A DNA stretch of 64,000 nt, taken from positions 3,472,001 through 3,536,000 of the forward strand of contig NC_089436.1 of the NCBI RefSeq assembly GCF_026210795.1. Direction: 5' to 3'. The notes below the pieces were generated by a model. It saw only the letters and a list, made by a program, of their open reading frames with translations, had not been told where the DNA came from and made no database searches. Numbering within the stretch: position 1 is the stretch's first letter; each line of letters begins with the position of its first letter. Below are positions 8,869 through 19,944 of the stretch, one piece after another. A program made the translations under genes and the position numbers. The stretch comes from Rhizophagus irregularis (taxonomy: Eukaryota; Glomeromycota; Glomeromycetes; Glomerales; Glomeraceae).

Positions 8869-10884
8869 ATGTCTAACTTAGTATCCAAAATCGAAAATAT
8901 TTTATTAAATGGACCTTTAGATGCAGTTTGTGGCGCGAATGTAGTTTATCTAGCAATGAATGGTAATGACTTAGGTAATTATGAAGATGTTAGAACTTTA
9001 GCGGATAGCGCCGTGAATTCTGCATTAATGAAAGTAACTGATATGGAACGGAGAATGAAAATCTTAGAGATTCTAGCTGAGGTTAGTGATATATTAATTA
9101 GAAATTTTTTTTGTGTATACACTTTTATGATGATACTACAACAGATGAACTATATGGCGGTCACTGCTGAAGGTTGGGGAAATGCCGTCCCGGAAGAGCG
9201 ATATCTTTAAGGACGCTTCGAGATGTCGAGGGTACTATTTTCCCTGGCTGTGCGTGACTTTTTTGCCAGATGTTTTTAGCCTTATATAATCTGAAAAATG
9301 GTACCATAATGTGTGCACACAATGTATATTTCGCGTGGAATCTAACATTTTCATCGGTTGTAGATGACGATTGCATACAAAAGCATTAAAGGTTTGAGAG
9401 CGATAAAGGCACTAAATACGGTAATATTTATATAATTCGGCTTATAAGTTCCTACGAAAGTCAAGACTTAGTGTTTTGATATTTCCTGGTATAGGATAAG
9501 GAAGCTATACAAGAAAAAACGCGAGAAGAAATAGAACAAAATTATAATACGTTAAAGTCAAAGCTTAGTGTAGGTATTAAATTATCTGTATTACGCTCTC
9601 GCTTATTAAATTTAATCGATAATCCCTTTTCCATGTAGAACCCCAAGACCGATTCGGATACATCTCTTTACGATGCCCTAAAGAAAAATTTAGTGAATCA
9701 TATCGATCCTGGCAATCTTTCATGGCGAGATCCTGAGGCGAATATGGTTTTAAGCGACAAGTCAGTTTTAGTAGAAAAATTAGGACAGAGACAAAAACGT
9801 GTTTTCATGGTAAATTTATATAAACTATATCTGTAAAACGATATCCAGTTTTTTTACACCTATATTTATTATCAGGAGCCGTATGAAAATATGAAATGTA
9901 CATTGCCCGAATCAGTTATTTCTAAGTGTGAGCAGTTCGTGTGCAATTTTAATAAGCCGAATATTACAAATATGTCTAGAAATATTGTACACGATAAGAC
10001 CTGGAAAGAAAATATATCTGCATTGGAAAAAAGAGCCGAGCGTATACTAAGTGTACTGTAAGTACTTTTCTCGTGTAGCTAACTAATAATTAACTTAACT
10101 TATTTGTCTTGTTTTTTTCCTTTTAGCGGGGATATTTGGAATAATCCAGCGTTCGAAAACAGCACAACTCGTAAAGAACAGAGCGAAGGGACTTACATTA
10201 CGGATGTGGTAATACCTTTGCTTCGAGCTAGTTTAGAAGACATGCCAAATGGAAATATTTGTTTAAGCACGTAAGTGAATTTTGAATCTAACTAAGAAAT
10301 AACTTCATTCCGGGAATAACTTTTTAAGCTGACCTTTTTTCAGAGCAGAACGGCAGAGCTTAGCAAGCAAATTTCGAAGGAACTCCGGCGAAGTAAGCAA
10401 AGAACGGATGGGAAAAAAACCAGATGCCATGGCATTAGTAAACTATGGAGGTAGAATCAATGAACTTGTATATGCAGAGTGCTCCCGTATCATTTGTAAC
10501 GATACAAAAAAATCTAATGATGAGGTAAAGTTGTGGCGAGAAACACTCGATGGTATCAGTTTCGTTAATTTGGTATGCAGACCACTTAACAACCAATTTG
10601 GGATAGTAGGTGTTCAGGTTGCTGGAGAAGATATATATTTGAATGTTTTAGTAAATGATGCGGGTGGTTTGTCTCGCTATTTTCATATCGATCACGCTGA
10701 AATTCCTCTAACAGTAAAATCACCACGACGGGTAAAACCGCTTTTACGCTTGTTATTAACTTTGAGAAATATTATGATCGTGAATAAGAGTCTACTAATG
10801 CAGGCATTAGAACAAGCAATTTCAAATCCACCTCGAAATGTCAACCCAAGCCCTACAGTTTCCACGCCACCATATAATAATTAG
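8869..10884 (+). CDS. Multi-exon gene of a Glomeromycotina-expanded family
   Basis: The 3' half is well supported: exons at about 9639-9809, 9876-10057, 10127-10270 and 10344-10884 join in phase across GT-AG introns of 66-73 nt (donors GTAAAT, GTAAGT, GTAAGT). The final exon reads ...TAERQSLASKFRR..., then KERMGKKPDAMALV, ELVYAECSRIICNDTKK and NDEVKLWRETLDG, a signature I recall from large Rhizophagus and Gigaspora families. The D...ECS...K spacing is reminiscent of PD-(D/E)XK nucleases, but this is unproven. The 5' part starts at ATG 8869 (MSNLVSKIENILLNGPLDAV); how it joins the later exons between about 9.1 and 9.6 kb is unclear. Spliceosomal introns argue for host-type expression. Confidence 0.55.
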
Positions 10885-11590
10885 GATATAGAAACATCGG
10901 ACTGTCCGTGCATCATGTAATTTAGTGTGATTTAGCATAGAAATTCCTAGCTTATGTATTTTATTTTTCCTATATCAATAAAGTGCCCTGGTGGCCTATT
11001 ATTATTTTATATATATATATTTATCTGTATTTTTTCGTGTGGGTGGATATCACCGGATAATAAAAACTTTTTCTTGGCAAAAGTGCGTGAATTTTTTTCA
11101 CGGTGTCACGTGATTTTTTCTTGATAGGAGACTCGGAGTTAATGTTTCTAACAGATTCCCAGATGCATCACAGTTAATTGTTGAAATTCCAATTTTTGCG
11201 TAATTCAGCGAGTAATCACCTAGTAAGAACACATCGCCAGCACGCCTCAGTACTAAGTCACAGGGTGATTCACTGATACATTATTCATTTATTCATGTTG
11301 GAAGCGTGATTGGTGCATTATCAATGATCGTCACATAAATACTTGATTAGCACCCAGCTCCCATTCCCACGCTTTTTTTACACACTGCGAAAGTTTATAC
11401 TATTTTTCAGAGTAGGACATCGGCTCTAGAGTTTTTTTATAACGAGTAGTCCTTTTGTATCTCCCGCCTATTAGTAATATACACCAAGAACCTTTTTTCA
11501 TCGCAAATCAATGATATGTTAGTGAAAAAAAAAGTCAATTATGTTACAGTATTACAGTAAAAATAAAGAAGCTTACCTCTTTTCACTTGC
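10885..11590. other. Intergenic, AT-rich 3' flank
   Basis: An AATAAAGTG word near 10,977 could serve as the polyadenylation signal of the preceding gene. The rest shows no gene. Confidence 0.35.
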
Positions 11591-11594
11591 ATCT

Positions 11595-11829
11595 ATAACT
11601 AGCTACCACGAAGGCATCGAAACGGAACTTGCGTAAGAAATTGTCCCGATACGCCAAGAAAGCGAAGCTCGGAGAACAAGTTAATCCTATTATAGAAAAA
11701 GAAACTGCCGATACTAACAACGACAAAGACAACCAAGACGAGCTCGGCCACAACGACGAAAGAGTTGATATTTTCTACGATCCAAATAAAGTAAGTAAAG
11801 GAGATATTTTTATCGGATTAGGATTCTAG
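11595..11829 (+). CDS. Possible exon coding a basic/acidic peptide
   Basis: A frame opening after a possible acceptor (TAACTAG at about 11,600) codes TTKASKRNLRKKLSRYAKKAKLG, a nuclear-localisation-like basic segment, then an acidic linker and VDIFYDPNKVSKGDIFIGLGF. It has no ATG, so it would have to be an internal or terminal exon. AAAGTAAGT at about 11,788 could be a splice donor. It lies upstream of the dioxygenase gene on the same strand and might belong to it; I cannot show this. Confidence 0.3.
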
Positions 11830-12189
11830 TTCTACATATAGCAGAGCTTGAAGTATAGGGGCAGTCAACGCCTTTCGAGGCAGGTCTAGGGGCCGATTGA
11901 ACCCTCCCTTGCAAAGCTTATTCAGTTTTCTTGGCGTGATCGTCATCTTTCTAAGCAAGGCGTATGTAAGGAGAGGAAGATCACGAAGACTTCCCGCGGT
12001 TTTAAAAACCACTAAGCTACATTGTAAAAAAATGATGATTGTATCCACTAGAAATTTTGATGTAATTATTTACGCGAAGCGCCCGGCTAAGCGATATTTT
12101 TTTTACTTTATAAAAAATAGCACAAAACCCAAAAAAAGTCACGTCTATCTACAAAAGAGCAATCACGCGAATATATCCACTTCTCATGG

Positions 12190-13791
12190 ATGTCCGAAGA
12201 TTTCTTATCAAACGATCTCAAATCGGTTAATATCTCTCAACCTACTAGTATTATAGATCCCAAATTTACGTTTCTAGATAAGTTTCTTGAGAAGAGGTTG
12301 CAAAGGAAGATCGTTAAGGGGTTGATCGATCAAAGGTTAATTCCGCCAGACGCTGTAAAAACAAACACTTTCACTCTCAAATTCAACGAGCTTTATAATA
12401 CCCAACTGGATATACTTTCAGAAGCTATTCATAATGAATTATATAAAAATGATGATAATCAGAAATCGTTACCACCACAAAGTATTCAATCAATCCCAAC
12501 TACTTCTCTAATTCCTACTGATTTTATGAGTCTGTTAGAATCGGAGGTTTTTAGCCTTAGTAGCGAAGCTAATTCTATGAATTCTAGTTCAACACGAGAA
12601 AAACTATGGGAGGATTTTGCACGTTGGGCGTATTTTTTCATAGGACCGAATTTTAGAAAGCAGTTTCGGGATCATTGTCGTCGTCTTTGGTTAAAAATTG
12701 AGCATGCGTATCAAAAATTAAACGATCAAAACAACACATTCGAAGAGCAAAATATTAGTAAAATATTCCAGCGCAATCCGCAGGACAAACTATATATCGC
12801 GGAGGAAACAACAAAAAGGGTAGTACATGGGATCGATCTTAAAGGCTACCTTCACATCTTCAACCCACAATGCTTTAAAAATACATTCGGGGAAACTCTG
12901 GTGGATTTTTTTGATCTTACTAATCCCGTAGCTGTAAAAGAGGCACAAATGGTAGTAAATCAATATTATGATCACACCCGTACCCATCCCTCCCACCAAT
13001 CTAAAAATTTTGCAAAGGATCTATCAGAACATTTCTGCGGTTTTACTGATAGCAATAACGAACCGTATACTACGGCCAATACTATGTCTAATCATTGTCG
13101 AGAACATCTGGGATGTGTTCAAAAGTTAATCAAAGGACTTCAGCCTCTCTCAAATGCGGTTAACGATTATTTTAATAATACATATCCGGTTCTATATGCT
13201 AAGATGAAAAGGCTCGATCTTGGGCCTAACGTTCCAAAATCATTCGGAGCTTTTCCCACAGTTGCCATCAACTTTAACGCCATCTGCCAATTCCATCGTG
13301 ATTTAAAAGACCATCGTAATACGCTTTGTGTGGTGTGCCCTCTTGGAATATTCGAAGGTGGGGAATTAACGTTTCCTGAATTAAGATTAGTTGTCCATGT
13401 TAAACAAGGATATGGTGTGGCTTTTCGATCTAACCTCTTGATTCATGGGAATCTACCGATCACTGTTGGAATTCGACATAGTGTTGTCTTTTATATTCAC
13501 AACACCGTCATCAAACAAAAGCGGTTGTTCAAGTCTCTTTTTGCTGATTGCAAGATGAATGTAAATAGTGATAATAATTTGGATGGTTCATCGCCAAAAT
13601 ATCTCCCACCAACGCTAGGTTCTGAAAATTCCTCGGTAAAACCAAAAAATCATAGGCGAACACATATAGGTATGTATAATCTTTACATTTAAGCTAAAAT
13701 GTTTCACAATAAAGGTCTAATAATTATTGTTTTATTAAAAGATATTGAAGCTATAAAGAGAGGATTACCTGCACAGTATAAGAAATCTTAG
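12190..13791 (+). CDS. 2-oxoglutarate/Fe(II) dioxygenase, TET/JBP-like
   Basis: ATG at 12190 opens a 500-residue frame; a consensus intron (13670-13741, GTATGT...TAAAAG, 72 nt) replaces its last few codons by a 48-nt exon ending at TAG 13789-13791, giving 509 residues. The catalytic core lies at about residues 355-440: HxD as FHRD (H369, D371), then GIFEGGELTFPEL, distal His in IHGNLPIT (H419), and the 2OG-binding Arg in GIRHSVVF (R429). This order and spacing are those of the double-stranded beta-helix dioxygenases, and 'GG.L.FPEL...HGN.PIT.G.RHS' is closest, from memory, to fungal TET/JBP-like enzymes that oxidise methylated bases. Residues 1-340 show no domain I can name. A prolyl-hydroxylase-like substrate cannot be excluded. 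It lies just left of the Maverick-like element. Confidence 0.65.
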
Positions 13792-14230
13792 TTCATTTTT
13801 TCACAGACTTCATAAAATACATTCGATAGATGATATATTTTTTGCGCAATCCGGGAGTCGTATAATATCATAATCTGCTATCTATACAGTATATATCCTT
13901 ACCATTATCACCCATAATTCCTCTGTCATCACCACCTCCACCTACACCTCCTCTATAAATAGAATCTGTAATCATGAACGCCTGTTTCATTGCTTCTAAT
14001 ATATTCATGTATTATAATAAAGTTTTACCTGAAAAGGCTTGTATATTACTGTAACCGTCTGTAACCCATATTACTATTATTCATTTTATTCATGTCCAAA
14101 TATCAGAAGGCCTGTGTATAGCTCGGCTATGTGATTTATTTTTTTCATGCAAATTGCTCAGAATGCGCAGAATATATTCCCCGAATGTGTAGAATAAAAG
14201 AATTCTCAGAATTTTTCTATCGTTTATAAA
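13792..14230. other. Spacer between dioxygenase gene and the mobile element
   Basis: No gene. Contains a short CACCACCTCCACCTACACC pyrimidine-type tract near 13,930 and GCGCAGAATATATTC near 14,165, similar to the GCGCAGAAGATATC words at about 650 and 1045. If the element's left terminal repeat is present it should lie here, but I could not match any part of it to the right end. Confidence 0.35.
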
Positions 14231-14926
14231 ATGACTAATATGCTAAACCCATCTTTTCACGTATATTACTCGAAACAACTTAACCAACTTCCACGATCCA
14301 TCAAAATAGATATATGGCGTCGCCTTACATCTCGAAAATACCCATTATCGCTAGAACAGGCAAGTAGTATACACCCCGAAGTGGATGATATGTTAAATCA
14401 AGCAGTCGGAAAATATATTAAGAAAAAGGAGCATCAGAAGATGAAGCCTATTACTAGCAACTGTGAAACTTCACTAAGGCAAGAAAATGAGGAGTTGTGT
14501 ATATCAAAGCAGGTATTGGAAAAAAAGATTGAAGAGCTTCTCGATTTACAAGAACAGTATAAGTCTCGTGAGGTAGCTATGACCAAGTCTTTAGAGGAGA
14601 GTGGTGAGAAAGTCGCCCAATTATCAAATTCAGTAGCTTATTTCAAGAGTATAATCCCTGATACGAAAAAAGCTCTTGCATCAGCTGAAAAGTCCATTGA
14701 CCTGTTAGAGAATAAATGCCGGCACCTGGAGAATATTATTACTGCTAAAGATAGAAAAATTATCGCTCTTGTCGATCAGATTCTGAAGCATAGTGATGCG
14801 ACTATAGAACCAAAAACTTATTCTAGCAATAGTGAAAGGAAATTATGGGCGAAAAGGCGTATCGAATCTGAATATGATCTAGAAGTTCAGAAAAAATATA
14901 CATTTCGGGATTTGGCAGGTAAATGA
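14231..14926 (+). CDS. Coiled-coil protein at the left edge of the element
   Basis: ATG-started, 231 residues. The N-terminal 70 residues look globular (YYSKQLNQLPRSIKIDIWRR), then a long coiled coil runs from about residue 80 to 190. Convergent with the ATPase gene; the stop codons are only about 30 bp apart. A virion or scaffold role would suit the position, but there is no direct evidence. Confidence 0.5.
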   Translation: MTNMLNPSFHVYYSKQLNQLPRSIKIDIWRRLTSRKYPLSLEQASSIHPEVDDMLNQAVGKYIKKKEHQKMKPITSNCETSLRQENEELCISKQVLEKKIEELLDLQEQYKSREVAMTKSLEESGEKVAQLSNSVAYFKSIIPDTKKALASAEKSIDLLENKCRHLENIITAKDRKIIALVDQILKHSDATIEPKTYSSNSERKLWAKRRIESEYDLEVQKKYTFRDLAGK

Positions 14927-14933
14927 TTATCCG

Positions 14934-14949
14934 AGGCAATTGATTGCCT
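14934..14949. terminator. Hairpin between convergent genes
   Basis: AGGCAAT-TG-ATTGCCT is a perfect 7-bp stem with a 2-base loop, placed exactly between the stop codons of the coiled-coil gene and the ATPase gene. It may help end or process both transcripts. The position is the only support. Confidence 0.3.
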
Positions 14950-14956
14950 GGAATGG

Positions 14957-15736
14957 CTAGTTAGAAGTATTGCCTAACGATTTGATTTCCCTTTCCAAAT
15001 TGAGCGGAGTGTCCCATCGAAGTGAAAAAGATTCGGATCTTGGTTTATTTATATCGATGACCACAAATTCCTTTTGTCTCAAATAACCATCGAGGACCTT
15101 TGAAGCTTTGTGCGGATCAGCATCTGTATAAGGACTTATAATGTCAGCAAGTTTTCGTATTGAACCTCCACTACTGAAGAGTACAATATGCGTTGCATTT
15201 TCACGAATATCTGTAGGAATCCTGTGAAATTTTTGTGAGACATAAATAGAAGAAATATTCTCGTGGCGACCTCTACTAAAATATGGAATAATTTTTTTCT
15301 GTATAACTGGAGGGTCCGAACAGACATCCTCAAATATCATTAGTGTACTTCTTTTAGCATTGAACTTTTTTGGATCTGGAATTTCATCAGGAGTGAGTGT
15401 AGAGAATGTGATTTCTTCATAGTATGGCTTGGATTTATCTTGCGCGAGATATTTATAAAAATTTTGAACGATACCGTATTTAGGCTCATCAAGGTGGTGG
15501 CCACATAATATCACATCGTCACATTTAACATTGCGCTCACCTATTTTAGAACTCTTTTTTTTCCTAAACATGTAGTAAAATTTGTTCATCACTAGCAAGT
15601 TTAGAATCATATTTGTTTTACCCGAATTGCTAGCCCCTGCAACTATAATCCGAAAAGGCCATGGCGGTGCGTGAGGGTCACCCTGATACTTTTTCGAGGA
15701 CTTGACTTCATCCACCGCGAATATTACGTATTTCAT
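14957..15736 (-). CDS. A32-like DNA-packaging ATPase (FtsK-HerA group)
   Basis: Complete 259-residue frame from ATG at 15736. Walker A is GASNSGKT (residues 34-41), Walker B is TLMIFED (131-137), and a sensor Gln sits in VSQKFH (Q168), an order typical of the A32-like packaging ATPases of Polintons, virophages and large DNA viruses, which pump genome DNA into the capsid. The length matches the short, single-domain form of the family. It is oriented with the integrase gene upstream (about 80 bp between them), so the two may share a transcript. The presence of this gene suggests descent from a particle-forming element even though no capsid gene is recognised. Confidence 0.85.
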   Translation of the reverse strand: MKYVIFAVDEVKSSKKYQGDPHAPPWPFRIIVAGASNSGKTNMILNLLVMNKFYYMFRKKKSSKIGERNVKCDDVILCGHHLDEPKYGIVQNFYKYLAQDKSKPYYEEITFSTLTPDEIPDPKKFNAKRSTLMIFEDVCSDPPVIQKKIIPYFSRGRHENISSIYVSQKFHRIPTDIRENATHIVLFSSGGSIRKLADIISPYTDADPHKASKVLDGYLRQKEFVVIDINKPRSESFSLRWDTPLNLEREIKSLGNTSN

Positions 15737-15818
15737 GATTCTATCTAACTAATTATTATATCGAAAAATAATGTAACAAGTTCCGGCAATAAATGTTCTA
15801 CCCAATTTTTAGATTGCT

Positions 15819-17483
15819 TTACCCACTTGCATCATCCAAATATCCCTTTTCGATTAATGTATGTCTAATGAACGGATAAAAATCCGCAGTATAGGGCACT
15901 TCGATAAGACATATGCCTTGCTCCTTGCATATATCCCGCTTCTTCTGATCGCGCATTTTCTGTTCATCCAAATCTATCTGGCCTCTCCTATGAAACATTG
16001 AATTAAGACTATAGTGTTGCTTGCCATGAAATTCGAATCCTAGTCGCAACTCTTCGTTATATCCATCGAGTTGCATCCCATCCAAAAAATTCGGCCTACA
16101 TGATGGGAATTTCTTCCCTAACAGATCCTCAAAAATATATCGGCATTGGCGTTCACCGCTTCTATGGTGGCAAAGAGGACACCATTCGAATTTTTTCATG
16201 ATATACTTTAATGGATACTCCCATTGATGCGCACCATTTTCACAAGACCAAAGATATACATCATGACCATTTATTTGCCCGGTCTTTCTAAGACATTGAC
16301 CACCACGCTTCATGGCATAATCCTCAGCCTGAACTGACTTACTAGAAGCATGAACATAATGGACGAATCCAGTAGGGTGGTATTTTCGCATAAATTCATC
16401 TGGCGGATATTCGATTTTATCAGGCTCTTCAATTTCTTGAAGTTCCTCATATTTAAAGGGCCTTTTGGGATTTCGTCCTATCAGATGAGCAGTTGATTCA
16501 ATGGGTTCATCCTCAAGATAATATAAGACTGGCTGTGGTGGATTTTTCCCAATAACAACCCTTTTTATCTTAAAGACACACAAGCTCCAATATGGATCAG
16601 TTGCTCTACGTCTATGATCTCCTTCCAACTCACCTGCTTTTAACAGATATCTAACCGCTGTACCTTTTTGTAATTTTATCTTCTCATCTTTTCCGATTGC
16701 ACGCTTAGGTTTTTTAGAAGGCTTTGACTCAACTTCTTCCAAAGTCATAGCATGAGCTGGTGACATTCCAATAAGGCGAGTCTTACTGTTATTCAGATAA
16801 TCAATATACTTCTTAAGGATTTTCTTAAATACCCTTGATCGCTCTCCATCAGTTAATCGTCCCTCTATAGCATATTGGACCTTATATGTTAATATTGCTA
16901 TTCTTTTCTTAAGCGCTTTAATAAAAGCCAAGCTCTCAAAACTATAAAGGTCAACAACACGTATTGGGACATTATATTGTTCCATTCCTCGTGAAAATGC
17001 ACCTCGGAACGAAGCATCACCATCAGTCATTAATAATTTTGGCCATGTAAGGGGGTTAGAAGGGTCCTCATAGATATCTTTAATCGCAATCCAGATTTCT
17101 AAGCTATTTCTTGATGTTAGTGAGCGTCCATCCTTAAAACGCGTTGCCACGTCGATAACTAGGAGAGTACAAACAAATACCCATCCTTCATCTTGATCAT
17201 GAGTGTGGAGCAATATATCGCATTGATGGACTTTGTTCGGAATCTTAATCTTTGAAAAACTTGCCTCAGCTTTACATGGTAATGGCTGTCGATATATTTG
17301 GTAACTATATTGGTGTTTTATCCATTTTGTGATATTCTGCAATCGAAAAGAATATCCTTCCTCCTGACATACTCTATATAATTTTTTTGCATTGGGATAG
17401 AAACCGGGTATATTATAAAACAAAAGTCTACAAACTATACGGAGCTCTTCATCGGGATCTATTATAATTTGGGGTTGGCTCAT
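15819..17483 (-). CDS. rve integrase fused to zinc ribbon and Vsr-like nuclease
   Basis: Start chosen at ATG 17483 (MSQPQIII). Residues about 80-240 form an rve/DDE integrase core with acidic residues visible in VHQCDILLH (D89) and [10 protein letters not shown] (D154), an 'LLVIDVATR' strand between them, and a basic helix ALKKRI. A linker with '[12 protein letters not shown]' (SH3-like, about 305-320) follows. From about residue 400 comes a four-Cys zinc ribbon (ending in [16 protein letters not shown]), then a Vsr/PD-(D/E)XK-type nuclease: [31 protein letters not shown], and [19 protein letters not shown]. The integrase would insert the element into host DNA; the nuclease might cut target or junction DNA (inference). 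It is divergent from the gag-like gene, with 49 bp between the start codons. Confidence 0.8.
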   Translation of the reverse strand: MSQPQIIIDPDEELRIVCRLLFYNIPGFYPNAKKLYRVCQEEGYSFRLQNITKWIKHQYSYQIYRQPLPCKAEASFSKIKIPNKVHQCDILLHTHDQDEGWVFVCTLLVIDVATRFKDGRSLTSRNSLEIWIAIKDIYEDPSNPLTWPKLLMTDGDASFRGAFSRGMEQYNVPIRVVDLYSFESLAFIKALKKRIAILTYKVQYAIEGRLTDGERSRVFKKILKKYIDYLNNSKTRLIGMSPAHAMTLEEVESKPSKKPKRAIGKDEKIKLQKGTAVRYLLKAGELEGDHRRRATDPYWSLCVFKIKRVVIGKNPPQPVLYYLEDEPIESTAHLIGRNPKRPFKYEELQEIEEPDKIEYPPDEFMRKYHPTGFVHYVHASSKSVQAEDYAMKRGGQCLRKTGQINGHDVYLWSCENGAHQWEYPLKYIMKKFEWCPLCHHRSGERQCRYIFEDLLGKKFPSCRPNFLDGMQLDGYNEELRLGFEFHGKQHYSLNSMFHRRGQIDLDEQKMRDQKKRDICKEQGICLIEVPYTADFYPFIRHTLIEKGYLDDASG

Positions 17484-17532
17484 TCTCAAGATAGGATTAT
17501 TATGATGGTACTATAAATTAGGATGAAATACC
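17484..17532. promoter_or_regulatory. 49-bp bidirectional spacer
   Basis: Only 49 bp separate the ATG of the integrase gene (minus) from the ATG of the gag-like gene (plus). It contains TACTATAAATTAGG, a possible TATA-type box toward the gag side. The promoters of both genes must overlap here or lie inside the opposite gene. Confidence 0.4.
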
Positions 17533-19944
17533 ATGTTTGATCCGGCATATTCAGAGCTTTTAGATACGAATCAGGAGCTTCGTGGTGAGCTTCAAGATGA
17601 GATTTTCATTAATAAGAGCAATGAGAAAAAAATTCGATCTCTGGTAAAAGAGCTTGAGCAATGTTATCGAACTATCTCGTTTCAGGATAAGACTATCATA
17701 GCACATGAGAATGAGATAGAAGAACTTAAATCGGAAATATCTGATTTGCGAAAACAGCTTAGGGTTTTACAACAGGATAAAAAATTCAAAGATGAGGTTG
17801 GGTCTATTCAAGATGACCGAATCATAGAGCTCGAAAATAAGGTTGGGAATCTTAAAGCAAGAATCCGGATTCTCATAGATAAAAAAATCTCAATAAATGC
17901 TTTAGATATGGCAACGACTAATCTTATCGCAAATGTTAATAGAGGGTTAGATCGAATTGAAAATCACATTAGGGGAGTTGGTACTCCTATACAGAATCCT
18001 GCTAATGTTATAGATGGTATCAGAGGCTCATTAAATACCATTCGGGTTACTTTGCAAAATATTACAGCCGAGCGTGATCAGTACCAGAACATATTAAATG
18101 ATACAAATAACCGGGAACGGGATCTTGGGAATCAGTTAAGAGATAGTAGAAACCAGAATTTACGATTTCAACATTTATTAGATGAATCCCGAGTTCGAGT
18201 TGAAAGAACTGTGAGAGAGAGGGACAATGCTCAAGGAGAGCGGGACTTGGCTATGCTGGCCTATAATAATGAGAGACAAGAATCTCGTCGCTGGATGTTT
18301 TCATATCGGGATAAAGATAGGCGTGTCCAAGGATTATTGCGAGAAAAATTTGCTAAACAGCTATTGTATCAGCGAGATACTAACCGTCTTCAGCAAAATA
18401 CCCGACAGTTGCAGACCAATGCCCAAAACCAGGTAAATAGGATGTTAGTTATTATAGCAAGAAAACAAACCCGCATTGGTGGATTGCTACGTGAAAAGTT
18501 TGTTTTCCAGCTAGTGATTAGGCAAAGAAACCAGAATATTTTAAATTTGCAGGGACAAATTTTGGCGCTTCAGAATAACCCATTAGGAAATATGGCAGAT
18601 GCTAGACGTTTACCAGTATTAACTATGATTGCACCGGTTCTTGCAAAAACTAAGCCCTATATAGGCCAAGAACCTCCTGATGATTATTTAGATAGACTTA
18701 TTCAATCAATATCATTTGCACAAGGACATATGACTGTTCTTGAAAATGCAAATGCTGGAGATTTCGATGATGTTGTCAAATGTGATATTTTTAAAGCTCA
18801 GATGGGAGGAAAATATTTACCAGTTCCTGCCCAAGATCCATATAATGGAAATGCTAATATTAATTCTCCAGCTACTTTACGTGCTTGGATGAGATCACAT
18901 TATCAACGAGAAACAGTAGGTAGTCGGCAGTCGGCACTTCAAAGATTAACTCAAGAAAAATTTCTACCCACAGACTCGCCAGATACTTATGAAAAAAGAA
19001 TCCGACCTTTATTATTAGGTGTAGCAGATAATGATGCACAAACTATAGGATTTCTTAAGAACCACTTATCAGGTGATCTTTATACATGGATGCGAGCTGT
19101 CGCTCCTGCTGGTATTAATGCATTTTTTACAAATCTAAAAGACATGTGGCTGGAGCGTGCTCCCAATTTAAATGGAAACCAAAATTATCAGAATAATTCT
19201 TCAGCTGAGATTGAAAAGTTAAATTCCCAAATAGTATCTCTACAGGCGCAACTAGCACAACCGGCTCAAGTACTACACCCCAAAAATAATGAAGTTTCAG
19301 CCAATTTTGAAAAGTTAAATTCCAAAATAGCTTCTTTGGAGGCACAGTTAGCGGAATCAATGCAGGTGCATTCTAAACTTGCCCAACGTTTACAGCTACC
19401 AGAAAATGTAGTTAATTCAAATAATGCTTCAATCTTTGATAGTTATATTAATCAAGAATTGGAAAAAAGATTAGGAGTGATCGAAATTAATTTAGCCAAA
19501 CTCAGCAAACTTGTAAGAGAAGATACCATAGATACCAAATCAGCTCATTATCAGTGTTCAGAATTCTCAGATTATAATAATGGAGGATTGGAAAAAAGAT
19601 TAGAACGAATTGAAGCCCACTTAGCCAAATTTGCTAGAAAAGATACCAGAGGTACCAAAACACCTCAGCGTCAACGCTCGGAGTCCTCACCTTTTGGAGG
19701 ATTGGAAAAAAGATTAGGACAAATCGAAGCCTTATTGGCTAAACTCGCTAAAGATTCCAAATCCAGAAGTGGTCGAGTTCATATGGCTACAGTAGATGAC
19801 CAATCTGATCCCATTTTTTCTGATGATGATACATCAAAACCTGAGGACAATGATTATAACTCTGATAATTCGTCAGCTGGTTCAGACTCCGGAAATCGTG
19901 ATATGAATATTTACATAAGTCATGGAAATGGAAAAAAAAAGTGA
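17533..19944 (+). CDS. Gag-like coiled-coil protein
   Basis: 803 residues from ATG. Residues 1-350 are long coiled coils. Residues about 355-545 form a gag-type helical core: TKPYIGQEPPDDYLDRLIQS, MGGKYLPVPAQDPY, LQRLTQEKFLPTDSPDTYEK, RPLLLGVADND and LKDMWLERAPN, a signature I recall from a large Rhizophagus family. The C-terminus has three spaced repeats of LEKRLG.IE..LAKL (around 19,457, 19,590 and 19,702), then an acidic tail. The frame ends in nine A's followed by GTGA, overlapping the retropepsin frame by -1. Gag proteins form particles in retroelements; whether it replaces a capsid here is inference. Confidence 0.65.
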   Translation: MFDPAYSELLDTNQELRGELQDEIFINKSNEKKIRSLVKELEQCYRTISFQDKTIIAHENEIEELKSEISDLRKQLRVLQQDKKFKDEVGSIQDDRIIELENKVGNLKARIRILIDKKISINALDMATTNLIANVNRGLDRIENHIRGVGTPIQNPANVIDGIRGSLNTIRVTLQNITAERDQYQNILNDTNNRERDLGNQLRDSRNQNLRFQHLLDESRVRVERTVRERDNAQGERDLAMLAYNNERQESRRWMFSYRDKDRRVQGLLREKFAKQLLYQRDTNRLQQNTRQLQTNAQNQVNRMLVIIARKQTRIGGLLREKFVFQLVIRQRNQNILNLQGQILALQNNPLGNMADARRLPVLTMIAPVLAKTKPYIGQEPPDDYLDRLIQSISFAQGHMTVLENANAGDFDDVVKCDIFKAQMGGKYLPVPAQDPYNGNANINSPATLRAWMRSHYQRETVGSRQSALQRLTQEKFLPTDSPDTYEKRIRPLLLGVADNDAQTIGFLKNHLSGDLYTWMRAVAPAGINAFFTNLKDMWLERAPNLNGNQNYQNNSSAEIEKLNSQIVSLQAQLAQPAQVLHPKNNEVSANFEKLNSKIASLEAQLAESMQVHSKLAQRLQLPENVVNSNNASIFDSYINQELEKRLGVIEINLAKLSKLVREDTIDTKSAHYQCSEFSDYNNGGLEKRLERIEAHLAKFARKDTRGTKTPQRQRSESSPFGGLEKRLGQIEALLAKLAKDSKSRSGRVHMATVDDQSDPIFSDDDTSKPEDNDYNSDNSSAGSDSGNRDMNIYISHGNGKKK
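19932..19944 (+). promoter_or_regulatory. Candidate -1 frameshift site, gag to retropepsin
   Basis: Nine A's then GTGA. In the gag frame this reads AAA AAA AAG TGA, containing the canonical slippery heptamers A-AAA-AAA and A-AAA-AAG directly before the stop. A -1 slip enters the retropepsin frame. Use of -1 frameshifting between gag and pro is known in retroelements. The same 13 bases recur at the end of the retropepsin ORF. Confidence 0.6.
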
